Shown here: positions 22,618 to 32,605 of the stretch, one piece after another | How the letters are laid out: each line of letters begins with the position of its first letter | Position numbering within the stretch: position 1 is the first letter of the stretch | Source: Oscillospiraceae bacterium | Lineage (GTDB): Bacteria > Bacillota > Clostridia > Oscillospirales > Acutalibacteraceae | Reading direction: 5' to 3' | DNA length: 38,431 nt | Assembly: GCA_015066295.1 (NCBI GenBank) | Contig: SVOR01000018.1 | Span: forward strand, 1-38,431 | Position numbers and translations under genes: made by a program | The notes under the pieces: model-generated | The model's database searches: none | Seen by the model: only the letters and a program-made list of their open reading frames with translations | What the model was told of the DNA's origin: nothing

Positions 22618-23589
22618 TCACAAATCTTTGTTGCCTTCAAGTGCTTTTTGGCATATTGCCTTTATATCATCAATACTTGATATCTCACCGCACTCGCGTC
22701 TTAGTGCCGCCGCACCACGCATACCCTTTAAATACCACGCTGTATGCTTGCGCGATTCCATTATTGCATTGTGCGGGTCTTTATATTTAAGCATAAGCTC
22801 AATTTGCTTCATCATAGCATCGAGTCGCTGCTCTATTGTCGGCGGCGCAAGAATGGTACCGTCCTTCATATAGGCGTTTATCTGCTCGAAAACAAAGGGG
22901 TTACCCATTGCGGCTCTGCCCACCATAACAAAGTCGGTGCCCGTTACCTCGTACATATATTTAGCGCTTTTCCCGTCACATACGTCACCATTGGCGATTA
23001 CGGGAATTTTTACCGCACGCTTTACTTCGGATATGGTTTTATAATCAATACCGGGGGCATACATCTGCTTACGTGTTCTGCCATGCACCGTTATTGCCGC
23101 CGCACCCGCCGCCTCTACACGCTTTGCAATCTCGACCGCATTTATGCTATCCTCATCCCAGCCTGTACGAATTTTTACCGTGATGGGAAGTGAAACGGCA
23201 TTTACTACCGCCCTCACTATATCCTCTGCTAATTGGGGATTTTTAAGAAGCGCACTGCCACCGCCGTTGCCTGCAACCTTTGGCGCCGGACAACCCATAT
23301 TTATATCTATAAAATTGGGATTAAATTTTTCGGCATGCCTTGCGGCATCTGCCATAATGTCGGGCTCCGAGCCGAAAAGCTGTGAAACAAACGGGCGCTC
23401 GGCCTGGAAGCATGCCAAAAAAGAGCCTGACTTTCGGTCGCCCAGACTCACACCCTTGCTGCTTGTCAATTCGCCCACCGTATAGGCAGCACCATGTGCT
23501 CTGCATATTTCGCGCATAGCCCTGTCGGCAACACCTGCCATGGGCGCTAATGCGGCATAACCCTTGATTTCTAAATTACCTATTTTCAT
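22618..23589 (-). CDS. dusB: tRNA-dihydrouridine synthase (DusB family)
   Basis: FMN enzyme that reduces uridines in the tRNA D-loop. The TIM-barrel start LAPMAGVADRAMR, catalytic cysteine in NMGCPAPKV, VKIRTGW and HGRT are all present. I take ATG 23589 (323 aa, MKIGNLEIKG) as start. An alternative TTG 13 codons upstream would overlap the -35 hexamer of the gene's own promoter. With the -10 only 10 bases from the ATG, the mRNA probably has almost no leader. It is divergent from polA and co-directional with yebC. Confidence 0.95.
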   Translation of the reverse strand: MKIGNLEIKGYAALAPMAGVADRAMREICRAHGAAYTVGELTSSKGVSLGDRKSGSFLACFQAERPFVSQLFGSEPDIMADAARHAEKFNPNFIDINMGCPAPKVAGNGGGSALLKNPQLAEDIVRAVVNAVSLPITVKIRTGWDEDSINAVEIAKRVEAAGAAAITVHGRTRKQMYAPGIDYKTISEVKRAVKIPVIANGDVCDGKSAKYMYEVTGTDFVMVGRAAMGNPFVFEQINAYMKDGTILAPPTIEQRLDAMMKQIELMLKYKDPHNAIMESRKHTAWYLKGMRGAAALRRECGEISSIDDIKAICQKALEGNKDL

Positions 23590-23599
23590 AACGCTAATA

Positions 23600-23628
23600 A
23601 TTATATACTTATCTTTATTTATTGTCAA
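23600..23628 (-). promoter_or_regulatory. Consensus promoter of dusB, almost abutting the start codon
   Basis: On the minus strand TTGACA (23623-23628) and TATAAT (23600-23605) with a 17-base spacer. Only 10 bases separate the -10 from the ATG, so transcription should start within about 2-4 bases of it, giving a nearly leaderless mRNA without a Shine-Dalgarno site. Confidence 0.75.
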
Positions 23629-23646
23629 ATTTTTTGCAATAATATA

Positions 23647-23675
23647 GTGACAAACGGACGCTTTTTTGGTATAAT
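23647..23675 (+). promoter_or_regulatory. Promoter of polA
   Basis: GTGACA (23647-23652) and TATAAT (23670-23675) have a 17-base spacer, with TGG directly before the -10 (extended -10 pattern). GGGAG precedes the polA ATG. Confidence 0.75.
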
Positions 23676-23712
23676 TATTGTGTATGAATATATTTAATTT
23701 TGGGAGAAAAAT

Positions 23713-26268
23713 ATGAAACTACTCGCCATTGACGGAAACAGCATAATCAACCGCGCTTTTTACGGTATACGACTCCTTTCAACCAAGGACGGACAGTATA
23801 CCAACGGCATTTACGGTTTTATTAACATCCTGAATAAGCTAATCGCACTTGAAAACCCCGACGGCGTTGTTGTGGCGTTTGACCTTCACGCACCAACCTT
23901 CCGCCACGAAAAATATTCCGAATACAAAGCGGGCAGAAAGGGTATGCCCGACGAACTTCGCTCTCAAATGCCGCTACTTAAAAAGTGGCTCGATTTAATG
24001 GGATACCACCGCATCGAATTAGAGGGCTATGAGGCTGACGATATTTTAGGCACCCTCGCCGCCGCTGCTGACAAAAGCGGCAACGAATGTATCATTTCAA
24101 CGGGCGACCGCGATGCTTTGCAGTTAGTATCCTCTAATACACGTGTTTTGCTTACCGCAACCAAGGCAGGACACCCCGAGCTTATAAATTATGACATGGC
24201 AGCACTCTACCAAAAGTACGGTGTGACCCCTGATGGTATGATTGAGCTTAAGGCGTTAATGGGCGACTCATCAGATAACATCCCGGGTGTTGCAGGCGTG
24301 GGCGAAAAGACCGCCTCGGCACTAATTACCACCTATAAAAGCATTGACTATATCTACGAAAATATAGACTCTCTCGACATTAAGGACAACCTTAAAAACA
24401 AGCTGATTGTCGGCAAGGAAAACGCTTATCTTAGCCGTTGGCTCGGCAAAATTAACCGCGAAGTACCCATCGATACCGACCTTTCGCACTATTTACCGAA
24501 GGAGCAAAACACTGCCGAGCTTATCCCCTTTATGACAGGGCTTGAACTCTTTAAATTGATGGAAAATATGGGGCTTACTGCCGATTTTACCGAGATTGCT
24601 GACACCGATAGCGGCAACGCCCTTACCCTTGTTAGCGCAGATAACTTTAAACCCGAAAATACCGCCGACGTCTATGCCGATTTTGAAAGCGGTCGTATCG
24701 GCATTGTGTCGGGTAAATTTATTTGCGATTTTGATTTTGAAAACGACCGAAAGAGCATTAAAGATATTTTAGAGTCAAAGGATATAAAAAAGCGTGTTTA
24801 CGACTATAAAAACCTTTATAAATGGGCTCAAAATAATGGCATTTCGCTCGGCGGCATTACCTTTGACAGTATGCTTGCAGGCTATATTGCAAGCCCCTCG
24901 GCATCGAGCTATGACGTGACGCGTCTTGGCGCCGAATATCACGCCCAAATGCCAAAAATTGAGGGTGACTCTTACGAGTTTATAGCCTCGGCCGCACTTC
25001 ACTCGTCGGTATGCGATAAGCTTTATGAAGAACTCGAAAACAATGCACAATTATCACTTCTTACCGATATCGAGCTGCCTTTGGCCAAGGTGCTCGGTGA
25101 AATGGAGCTTAACGGCTTCCTTATCGACTCACAAGGCATTGAGAAATACGGACAAGAGTTGGCAGAAAGAATAGAAAATATACAAAACGAAATTTATTCG
25201 CTCGTAGGTTACGAATTTAACCTTAATTCACCCAAGCAGTTGGGTGTTGCACTCTTTGAAAAATTAGGTCTACCAGCAGGCAAAAAGACCAAAAACGGTT
25301 ACAGCACCTCGGCCGACGTGTTGGAGGGCTTAAAGGATGCCCACCCCGCCGTTGCGCTGTTGCTCGAATACCGCACACTCTCAAAGCTTAAATCGACCTA
25401 TTGCGACGGACTTCTCGGTGCAGTTGACCCCGACGGCAGAATTCGCTCGACCTTTAACCAGACCGAAACGAGAACAGGTCGTATTTCGTCGCTTGAACCC
25501 AATTTGCAAAACATCCCCGTAAGACGTGAGGAAGGAAAAATTTTAAGAAAATTCTTTATTGCCAAAGAGGGTTACAGTCTGTGCGATGCCGACTATTCGC
25601 AAATAGAGCTTCGCGTTCTCGCCCACATAGCCGACGACCAAAATATGATAAACGCCTTTTCAAGCGGTGCAGACATTCACACCCTCACCGCCGCAACGGC
25701 CTTTGATATGCCGCTTGATATGGTTACCCCCGTTATGCGCTCACGTGCAAAGGCGGTAAACTTCGGCATTGTTTACGGCATTGGCGCATTTTCACTCGCT
25801 AAGGATATTGGTGTTACTCGCGCCGAGGCCGACCGCTATATTAAGGGCTATTTAGCCGCCTACCCGTCGGTTGACAGGTATATGAAATCTATTATAGAAA
25901 AGGCTCGTAATGACGGCTACGTTTCTACCCTTTTCGGTCGCCGCAGATATCTGCCCGAGCTTGCATCCTCCAACAAAATGCTGCAAGGCTTTGGCGAAAG
26001 GGTAGCAAGAAATGCACCCATTCAGGGAACCGCCGCAGACATAATAAAAATTGCTATGGTAAAGGTTAGCGAGCGACTTAAAAAAGAAAATCTCGATGCC
26101 CGCCTTATTTTGCAGGTACACGATGAGCTTATTGTTGAGTGTCGCGACGAAATTTGTGACACGGTTTGTGAAATTTTAGAACAAGAGATGCGCAGTGCCG
26201 CCGAGATGAAGGTAACGCTCAGCGTTGACGCGCACTCGGGAAAAAGCTGGTTTGAGGCAAAGGAATAA
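23713..26268 (+). CDS. polA: DNA polymerase I
   Basis: Repair and Okazaki-fragment polymerase, 851 aa. The N-terminal third is a 5'-3' nuclease (AFDLHAPTFRHE, STGDRDALQLV, LMGDSSDNIPGVAGVGEKTA). The middle domain corresponds to the proofreading exonuclease but is degenerate: a DFE resembling exo I remains, while exo II and III positions do not match well, as in Bacillus relatives. The polymerase domain is complete: motif A DADYSQIELR near 624, motif B RSRAKAVNFGIVYG and motif C VHDELIVE near 800. Proofreading is probably absent or weak. Confidence 0.96.
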   Translation: MKLLAIDGNSIINRAFYGIRLLSTKDGQYTNGIYGFINILNKLIALENPDGVVVAFDLHAPTFRHEKYSEYKAGRKGMPDELRSQMPLLKKWLDLMGYHRIELEGYEADDILGTLAAAADKSGNECIISTGDRDALQLVSSNTRVLLTATKAGHPELINYDMAALYQKYGVTPDGMIELKALMGDSSDNIPGVAGVGEKTASALITTYKSIDYIYENIDSLDIKDNLKNKLIVGKENAYLSRWLGKINREVPIDTDLSHYLPKEQNTAELIPFMTGLELFKLMENMGLTADFTEIADTDSGNALTLVSADNFKPENTADVYADFESGRIGIVSGKFICDFDFENDRKSIKDILESKDIKKRVYDYKNLYKWAQNNGISLGGITFDSMLAGYIASPSASSYDVTRLGAEYHAQMPKIEGDSYEFIASAALHSSVCDKLYEELENNAQLSLLTDIELPLAKVLGEMELNGFLIDSQGIEKYGQELAERIENIQNEIYSLVGYEFNLNSPKQLGVALFEKLGLPAGKKTKNGYSTSADVLEGLKDAHPAVALLLEYRTLSKLKSTYCDGLLGAVDPDGRIRSTFNQTETRTGRISSLEPNLQNIPVRREEGKILRKFFIAKEGYSLCDADYSQIELRVLAHIADDQNMINAFSSGADIHTLTAATAFDMPLDMVTPVMRSRAKAVNFGIVYGIGAFSLAKDIGVTRAEADRYIKGYLAAYPSVDRYMKSIIEKARNDGYVSTLFGRRRYLPELASSNKMLQGFGERVARNAPIQGTAADIIKIAMVKVSERLKKENLDARLILQVHDELIVECRDEICDTVCEILEQEMRSAAEMKVTLSVDAHSGKSWFEAKE

Positions 26269-26271
26269 AAA

Positions 26272-27129
26272 ATGAATATTCTCTTTATTTGTACGGGTAA
26301 CACCTGCCGAAGTCCGATGGCAGAGGGTTATCTTAACTCTAAAAACATTGACGGATTAACCGCATATAGCGCGGGGCTGTGTGCCTTCGGCGAGCCGATA
26401 AGTCAAAACAGCTATGCCGTTTTAATGGAAAAGGGCATTGATATGTCGGGACACGTTTCGTGCCCTGTTACAAGTGAATTATGTGATGCGGCGGATAAAA
26501 TTATTTGCATCTCCCCTTCACACAAGCAAATTCTTATAAGCTACGGTGTGGATGAAAATAAATTATTGGTTTTAGGTGACGGTATTGCCGACCCCTACGG
26601 CGAGGATATTGACACCTATAGAAGATGCCGAGATGAAATTTTCAGCGCCGTTGATGCCTTATTCCCTAACATAAAGGTGCGCCAAAGCACCCTTCAAAAT
26701 GACGACGCCAAAAACATTGCCGAGCTTGAAGCCGAGACCTTTAGCGAGCCCTGGAGCGAGGACGCAATAAGGCAGTCATACCAAAACGGCACGTTGTTTT
26801 TCATTGCCGAAGCGGATGATGATTTTGCGGGCTATTGCGGGCTTAACACCGTTTTGGACGAGGGCTATATAACCAACGTTGCGGTAAGACCCGAACACAG
26901 ACGAAAAGGTGTGGCATCGGCAATTTTAAAAGAGCTTGATTACCTTGCAAGATTAAAGGAGCTTGCATTTATTTCTCTCGAGGTAAGAGAAAGCAATATC
27001 GCCGCACAAAAGCTCTATGCGAAGCACGGCTATCAAATAGCGGGCGAACGCAAAAGCTTTTATGCAAACCCACGCGAAAACGCAATAATTATGACAAAGA
27101 GGTTTAAAGATGAAGATACTCAGCATTGA
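26272..27129 (+). CDS. Fusion: YwlE-like protein arginine phosphatase plus RimI acetyltransferase
   Basis: Two complete domains in one 285-residue chain. Residues 1-133 are a low-molecular-weight phosphatase: P-loop C7-TGNTC-R13, then general acid D107 in ADPYG. T11 occupies the position that in B. subtilis YwlE gives phospho-arginine selectivity. Residues about 136-285 are a GNAT acetyltransferase of the RimI type, with acetyl-CoA loop RRKGVA and C-terminal LYAKHGYQIAGERKSFY; RimI acetylates the N-terminal Ala of ribosomal protein S18. The frame is continuous with no sign of a missed stop. It starts 3 bases after polA and overlaps tsaD by 20 bases. Confidence 0.9.
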   Translation: MNILFICTGNTCRSPMAEGYLNSKNIDGLTAYSAGLCAFGEPISQNSYAVLMEKGIDMSGHVSCPVTSELCDAADKIICISPSHKQILISYGVDENKLLVLGDGIADPYGEDIDTYRRCRDEIFSAVDALFPNIKVRQSTLQNDDAKNIAELEAETFSEPWSEDAIRQSYQNGTLFFIAEADDDFAGYCGLNTVLDEGYITNVAVRPEHRRKGVASAILKELDYLARLKELAFISLEVRESNIAAQKLYAKHGYQIAGERKSFYANPRENAIIMTKRFKDEDTQH

Positions 27130-28114
27130 GTCATCCTGTGACGAAACCGCGGCAGCGGTCATTGAGGGACGCGAAATTCTCTCAAGCGTTATAAACACAC
27201 AGGTTGCCGAGCATAAAAAATACGGTGGTGTTGTGCCCGAAATTGCATCGCGCCGTCACAGTGAAAATATAAGTGCCGTTGTCGATAAGGCTATTGCCGA
27301 CGCAGGCATTACATATGCGGATATCGATGCCATTGCGGTAACGCACGCACCGGGACTTATTGGCGCTTTACTCGTCGGTGTTAATTTTGCAAAGGGACTC
27401 AGCCTTTCACTCGGTGTGCCGCTTATACCCGTACATCATCTGCGCTCGCACATTGCGGCAAACTATTTAGAGCACAAGGATTTGAAACCACCCTTTTTGT
27501 GCCTTACGGTGTCGGGTGGTAACACACTTTTAACGGTAGTTCGCGACTATACCGATTTCGAGATTATCGGTCAAACACAGGACGATGCGGCGGGCGAATG
27601 CCTCGATAAATCGGCAAGAATTATGGGGCTTTCCTACCCGGGCGGTGTTAATCTTGATAAAATCGCCACCGTTGCCGATACCGCTAAATACCCCCTGCCC
27701 ACACCGCACACTGCGGGCAAATACGATTTTAGCTTTTCGGGACTTAAAACCGCCGTTGTAAACACCGTACACAATGCCGAGCAAAAGGGTATCGCGATAG
27801 ACGTTCCCGTTTTGGCGGCGACCGTCAGACAAAAGGTATGTGACATTTTAATTGACCATACCCTTAAAGCCGCCGACGAATTTGGCTTTGATAAAATTGT
27901 TTTGGCGGGTGGCGTTTCGGCCAATAGCGAGCTTAGAAGTCGCCTTACGGCAGAGTGTGAAAGGCTTGGCTATTCGCTTTACTACCCACCGCTAAAGCTA
28001 TGCGGCGACAATGCCGCTATGGTTGGCGCGCAGGCACTTTACGAGTGGGAAAGCGGCAATATTGCCGATATGTCACTCAATGCAACGGCAACTCTGCAAA
28101 TAAATTACAGATAA
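27110..28114 (+). CDS. tsaD: tRNA threonylcarbamoyladenosine biosynthesis protein TsaD
   Basis: ATPase-like enzyme that transfers the threonylcarbamoyl group to A37 of tRNAs reading ANN codons, normally with TsaB and TsaE. The start IESSCDETAAAV, the metal-binding HXXXH in VHHLRSH, and LAGGVSANSELR are all conserved. 334 aa is standard. The rimI-tsaD adjacency is common in Firmicutes; tsaB and tsaE are not in this window. The start lies inside the previous gene, so the two are translationally coupled. Confidence 0.96.
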   Translation: MKILSIESSCDETAAAVIEGREILSSVINTQVAEHKKYGGVVPEIASRRHSENISAVVDKAIADAGITYADIDAIAVTHAPGLIGALLVGVNFAKGLSLSLGVPLIPVHHLRSHIAANYLEHKDLKPPFLCLTVSGGNTLLTVVRDYTDFEIIGQTQDDAAGECLDKSARIMGLSYPGGVNLDKIATVADTAKYPLPTPHTAGKYDFSFSGLKTAVVNTVHNAEQKGIAIDVPVLAATVRQKVCDILIDHTLKAADEFGFDKIVLAGGVSANSELRSRLTAECERLGYSLYYPPLKLCGDNAAMVGAQALYEWESGNIADMSLNATATLQINYR

Positions 28115-28127
28115 GTAAAATTTGTGG

Positions 28128-28156
28128 TTGTTAATTTAAGATATATTTTGTATAAT
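28128..28156 (+). promoter_or_regulatory. Promoter of the mre operon
   Basis: TTGTTA (28128-28133) and TATAAT (28151-28156), 17-base spacer, about 45 bases before the mreB ATG, which is preceded by GAGG. Confidence 0.7.
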
Positions 28157-28202
28157 AATATATTATAGCTTTCGAATTTTTCGGAAATGAGGATAAAAAA
28201 TT

Positions 28203-29222
28203 ATGTTTACACGAGATATAGGCATAGACCTTGGTACAGCAAATACCTTAGTCAGCGTTAAGGGTAAGGGTATAATTATGCGCGAGCCCTCGGTTGTGGC
28301 GTACGACGTTAGAAACGACGCCGTTCGTGCCGTTGGTACCGAGGCTAAGGAGATGATTGGTCGTACCCCAGGCTCTATCGTTGCGGTAAGACCTCTTAAA
28401 AACGGCGTTATTGCCGACTTTGACGTTACGGCCGCTATGCTTAAAAGATTTATAAAGCAGGCGCTAAAGGGCTCGCTTTTCTCACGCGTGAGGGTTGTTA
28501 TATGCATACCCGCAGGCGTTACCGAGGTTGAAAGCCGCGCAGTTTACGATGCGGTTAAATTAGCAGGTGCTACCGAGGTTGATTTAATAGAGGAGCCTAT
28601 GGCGGCAGCTGTTGGTGCGGGACTTCCCGTATCCGAGCCGACGGGCAGTATGGTTGTTGATATCGGCGGCGGTACCAGTGAGGTTGCCGTTATTTCGCTT
28701 GGTGATATTGTAACGGCACAGTCGGTACGTGTTGCGGGTGACGATTTTGACGAGGCAATTATTGCCTACATACGCAAAAAGCACAACCTCGTTATTGGCG
28801 AGCGCACAGCCGAGCAAATTAAAATTGATTTAGGCTCTGCACTTCCTTATGAAAATGAATCAAGTGTTGAAATCAGAGGTCGAAACGTCGTTGACGGTCT
28901 GCCTAAAAACGTCGTTATTTCCTCCGCCGAGGTGCGTGAGGCAATAAACGACACCGTAACACAAATTATTGATGCCATTCGCTTAACACTTGAAAAAACT
29001 CCGCCTGAGCTATCGGCCGATATTATCGACCGCGGCATTACCCTTACGGGCGGCGGCGCTCTGCTTCGTGGTTTTGCCCAGCGTATTGCCGACGAAATAG
29101 GACTTCCCGTAACGGTTGCGTCAAACCCGCTTGACTGCGTTGTGCTCGGCACACTTAAAAGACTTGACGACGACCAGGGCTTTAGCAATTACGTATTCCG
29201 TCGCGGCAAGCGATATAGATAA
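28203..29222 (+). CDS. mreB: Rod-shape protein MreB
   Basis: Actin-like filament protein that positions the cell-wall elongation machinery at the membrane. The 339-residue chain has phosphate loop 1 ([11 protein letters not shown]), the connect motif region ([13 protein letters not shown]), phosphate loop 2 ([13 protein letters not shown]) and the adenosine motif ([10 protein letters not shown]). It is the first gene of mreBCD-PBP2. Paralogues Mbl and MreBH are similar, but the linkage to mreC and mreD supports MreB. Confidence 0.95.
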   Translation: MFTRDIGIDLGTANTLVSVKGKGIIMREPSVVAYDVRNDAVRAVGTEAKEMIGRTPGSIVAVRPLKNGVIADFDVTAAMLKRFIKQALKGSLFSRVRVVICIPAGVTEVESRAVYDAVKLAGATEVDLIEEPMAAAVGAGLPVSEPTGSMVVDIGGGTSEVAVISLGDIVTAQSVRVAGDDFDEAIIAYIRKKHNLVIGERTAEQIKIDLGSALPYENESSVEIRGRNVVDGLPKNVVISSAEVREAINDTVTQIIDAIRLTLEKTPPELSADIIDRGITLTGGGALLRGFAQRIADEIGLPVTVASNPLDCVVLGTLKRLDDDQGFSNYVFRRGKRYR

Positions 29223-29243
29223 ATTTTTGAAAGGACGATTAAG

Positions 29244-30092
29244 GTGAGATTCTTTTTCCGTAGCCATAAATTTAAAATAATCAGTATCGTTACGGCTATT
29301 GTACTCACACTCACTATCATTGCATGGATAGCGGGTGGCGTTTTTGCGCCTCAATCGAGCCTTTCGGGCGTTATAGCTTCACCCTTCCAGAAGCTTGCCA
29401 CAGGCATTAAAAACGGATTTCAAGACCTTAATAAGAAATTCAAAAATAACGAAACTCTTATCGTTGAAAAATCGGAATTAGAGGAAGAAATTAACGACCT
29501 TAACGAAAAAATTGCCGATTATGAAAAAATTAAGGCAGAAAACGAGTTTTACAAGGATTATCTTGAAATTAAGGACCAACACCCCGATTTTAAATTTAAA
29601 AGTGCACTTATAATTTCACGTGATTCGGTTGATAACTACGGCGCATTTACCATTGACGCAGGCTCGGTTGACGGCATTCAGGTCCACGACCCCGTTATAA
29701 CCGATGCGGGTCTTGTCGGCTACGTTTCAAGCGTTGGACTTACAACCTCAAAGGTTACAACGATATTAGACCCCAACATTTCGGTCGGCGCTATTGACAG
29801 CCGTACAAGTGATGCAGGTATAATCGGCGGCAATTTAAAGTTAGCCGAAGAAAATAAAACCCGTATGTACAATATCCGCCGTACCTCTTCGGTTGCCATA
29901 GGCGACTATATTGTAACCTCGGGCAGCGGCGTTTTCCCAAAAGGTCTTCTTATCGGCAAAATTACAAATATCTCACAAGAGGAGTTTAAAACCTCACTTT
30001 ATGCCGAGATTGAACCGTTTGTGGATATAAGAGAAATCCGTCAGGTTATGGTTATAACCGATTTCTCGGGAAAAACGGGCGGTGAAAAATAA
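29244..30092 (+). CDS. mreC: Rod-shape protein MreC
   Basis: Bitopic membrane protein that links the MreB filament to PBP2. It has one N-terminal membrane segment (about 11-32), a coiled coil at about 60-105 (charged Glu/Lys heptads), and the beta-rich C-terminal domain (VDNYGAFTIDAGSVDGI, DAGLVGYV, TSGSGVFPKGL). 282 aa. Start codon is GTG 29244 after AAAGGA. It ends in TAATG, overlapping the mreD start. Confidence 0.95.
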   Translation: MRFFFRSHKFKIISIVTAIVLTLTIIAWIAGGVFAPQSSLSGVIASPFQKLATGIKNGFQDLNKKFKNNETLIVEKSELEEEINDLNEKIADYEKIKAENEFYKDYLEIKDQHPDFKFKSALIISRDSVDNYGAFTIDAGSVDGIQVHDPVITDAGLVGYVSSVGLTTSKVTTILDPNISVGAIDSRTSDAGIIGGNLKLAEENKTRMYNIRRTSSVAIGDYIVTSGSGVFPKGLLIGKITNISQEEFKTSLYAEIEPFVDIREIRQVMVITDFSGKTGGEK

Positions 30093-30604
30093 TGACCAAT
30101 CAAAAAAATCATTATTTGCATATCATCTGCTACGTCGCATTTTTTAGCCTGCTTTTTTTAATTAACTATAACGACCTTTTTACCCTTAAAATTGCGAATG
30201 CTTCGCCCATGCTGTTAGTCCCCGCCGTAATTACGGTAAGCTTTTATTATGGTGAGTGGCGAGGCTTCTTTGCGGGACTGATTTCAGGTATATTCATCGA
30301 CGGTGTGGCCTCCAACATTGCAGGCTTTAACACCATTTTGCTTATGCTAATCGGTCTTATTTCGGGACTCGTTATTACCCATTTATTTAACCGTAACATA
30401 TATTCAGCCTGCGTTTTATCGCTCATAGCCTCGGTTATTTATTTCGGTGCCAAATGGCTCATTGAATATCTTTTCATCGGCAGTGCCGACGCCGCAAATT
30501 ATCTGCTTTTCTATGCGGCGCCCTCGGCCGTTTATACAGCGCTATTTATAATACCGTTTTACTACGTCGGTATACTGATAAACAAAATAAAATATCCGCA
30601 GTAA
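30092..30604 (+). CDS. mreD: Rod-shape protein MreD
   Basis: Small polytopic membrane protein (170 aa, about five segments) of the elongasome. Sequence is weakly conserved in this family; typical features are the hydrophobic pattern and the central GEWRGFFAGLISGIFID loop. Position between mreC and PBP2 makes the assignment secure. Confidence 0.9.
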   Translation: MTNQKNHYLHIICYVAFFSLLFLINYNDLFTLKIANASPMLLVPAVITVSFYYGEWRGFFAGLISGIFIDGVASNIAGFNTILLMLIGLISGLVITHLFNRNIYSACVLSLIASVIYFGAKWLIEYLFIGSADAANYLLFYAAPSAVYTALFIIPFYYVGILINKIKYPQ

Positions 30605-30634
30605 TTACTGTTTTAACTTAAAGGTGGTGAAAAA

Positions 30635-32605
30635 ATGCCGTTCAACAAGGATAAAAATCCGTTTATAACCATATTGTCGATTGTTTTGGCGATTGTTATA
30701 TTGTTTTACGCAGTACGCATTTTTTCACTTCAGGTGCTCTCGCGCGAAAAATACAGCAATCAAATTTCAGGCGTAACTCAGGTAACCAGTGTGCTTAAAG
30801 CGCCAAGAGGCGAAATTCTTGACTGCGATGGCCGACAGATTGCCATAAACCGCGACGGCTACGATATTGTTTTTAACAAGCAAAATATTAATCTAAAAAA
30901 TATAAACTCACTCATTGTGCGACTCATAGAGCTGTGCGAGGAGCAAAAGTGTGAATACGTTGACCTTTTGCCGCTAAACAAAAAAGCCCCCTACGGCTTT
31001 GAAGGTGAGGCAGCCGACGAAAAGATTATTTCTTTTCTAAATCTTGCGGGCTATGCTACTGCCGAAAACTGCTTTGACCGTTTTGTTGAAAAGTACGAGC
31101 TTGACGGTTATTCTAAGGATATGCAACGCAAAATAATGGGTGTTAGATATTCGATGGACAAATCCTCGTTTTCGTTATCCATCCCCTACACCTTTGCCGA
31201 GGATATTAACGATTCCCTTATGCTTACCATTTCAGAAACGGGTCACAGTATGCCCGGCGTAACGGTTGAGGTAACACCCTATCGTTATTACCCCGTTACC
31301 GACCTAGCGCCGCACCTAATCGGCACAACAGGTCCGATTTATGAGGAAGAGTGGGAAAATTACAAGGAAAAAGGATATTCCTACAACGATAAGGTTGGCA
31401 AAAGCGGTATCGAGATGTATGCCGAGGAGGCGCTTCACGGTATCGACGGCGAAATAACCCATACCCTCGATAAAGACGGCAATATAATAAACAGCGAGGT
31501 CACTAAGGAGCCCGTCCCGGGCAAGACCGTTATGCTGACCATTGATAAAAATTTGCAAAGCGCCTCACAAAAAATTCTTAAACAAAACATAAAGAAGCTA
31601 CAAAGTCAAGGCGGCTCGGTTACGGGTGGCGCAGTTGTTGTAATGGATATTAAAAACGGCGGTGTAAAGGCCTCTGCCAACTACCCGTCATACGATTTGG
31701 CAACCCTCTCTAAAAATTACAATAAGTTAGTAAGTGATAAAAACACACCGCTTCTCGACCGCGCCTTTAAGGGTATCTACCCCATCGGCTCAACCATAAA
31801 GCCTGCCGTTGCAATTGCAGGTCTTGAAAACAACAAAATCACCAAGAGTGAAACTATTTATTGCAAGCGCACCTACACATATTTCGGCGACTTCCAACCC
31901 GAGTGTATGCACTTCCACGGACACATAGCGCTTAATACCGCTATTTCAAAGTCGTGCAACTACTACTTCTTTGAGGTAGGCAGACGACTTGGCATAAAGA
32001 AGCTTAACGCCTATTTTAAGGACTTTGGTCTCGGCGTTGCTACGGGTGTTGAGGTTAACGATTCGGCAGGACTTCTTACCGAATACGATAGCGACTCGGG
32101 TAATACAATTCAGGTTGCCATCGGTCAGTTAAACGCCTTCACACCGCTTCAATTAGCGGTTTACACCTCTACCCTCGCCAACGGCGGAACGCGGTATAAG
32201 GCAACCCTTATTGACAAGGTTGTATCGGCCGACCAACGCGAAACCTTCTTTAAAAACAAGTCTGAAGTGCTCGGCACAGTTGAGATGAGCGACGCATCTT
32301 TAAATGCCGTAAAACGCGGTATGCTTTCGGTTACCGAGGACGGTACGGGCCGTGCGGTTTTCGCCTCATATCCCATTAAAATCGGCGGCAAAACGGGTAC
32401 TTCACAGACCGATAACGGCGCCGACCACAGCGTATTCGTTTCGTTTGCCCCTTATGAAAATCCCGAGATAGTTGTCGCCGTTGTGTTGGAGCATGGTAGC
32501 TCGACCTTTGGCGTTACCTCGGTTGCAAAGGCAGTGTTCGACCAATATTTCTTTGCCGCCAAGCAGGAAAGTGACGAAATTCTGCCCTATGTTGTACTTG
32601 AATAA
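30635..32605 (+). CDS. mrdA: Penicillin-binding protein 2 (class B transpeptidase)
   Basis: Elongation-specific peptidoglycan transpeptidase, 656 aa. One membrane anchor at about 11-32, then the dimerisation domain (APRGEILDCDGRQIAIN), then the transpeptidase with S-T-I-K near 386 (catalytic Ser), SCN and KTGTS near 585. The adjacent mreBCD genes indicate the cylindrical-growth enzyme rather than the division enzyme. No rodA (SEDS partner) is next to it. GGTGGTG precedes the ATG. Confidence 0.94.
   Translation: MPFNKDKNPFITILSIVLAIVILFYAVRIFSLQVLSREKYSNQISGVTQVTSVLKAPRGEILDCDGRQIAINRDGYDIVFNKQNINLKNINSLIVRLIELCEEQKCEYVDLLPLNKKAPYGFEGEAADEKIISFLNLAGYATAENCFDRFVEKYELDGYSKDMQRKIMGVRYSMDKSSFSLSIPYTFAEDINDSLMLTISETGHSMPGVTVEVTPYRYYPVTDLAPHLIGTTGPIYEEEWENYKEKGYSYNDKVGKSGIEMYAEEALHGIDGEITHTLDKDGNIINSEVTKEPVPGKTVMLTIDKNLQSASQKILKQNIKKLQSQGGSVTGGAVVVMDIKNGGVKASANYPSYDLATLSKNYNKLVSDKNTPLLDRAFKGIYPIGSTIKPAVAIAGLENNKITKSETIYCKRTYTYFGDFQPECMHFHGHIALNTAISKSCNYYFFEVGRRLGIKKLNAYFKDFGLGVATGVEVNDSAGLLTEYDSDSGNTIQVAIGQLNAFTPLQLAVYTSTLANGGTRYKATLIDKVVSADQRETFFKNKSEVLGTVEMSDASLNAVKRGMLSVTEDGTGRAVFASYPIKIGGKTGTSQTDNGADHSVFVSFAPYENPEIVVAVVLEHGSSTFGVTSVAKAVFDQYFFAAKQESDEILPYVVLE

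Noticed and set aside
23590-23628. TTG start giving a 336-residue DusB
   Set aside because: It overlaps the -35 of the gene's own consensus promoter, and the family begins at the later MKIGN.
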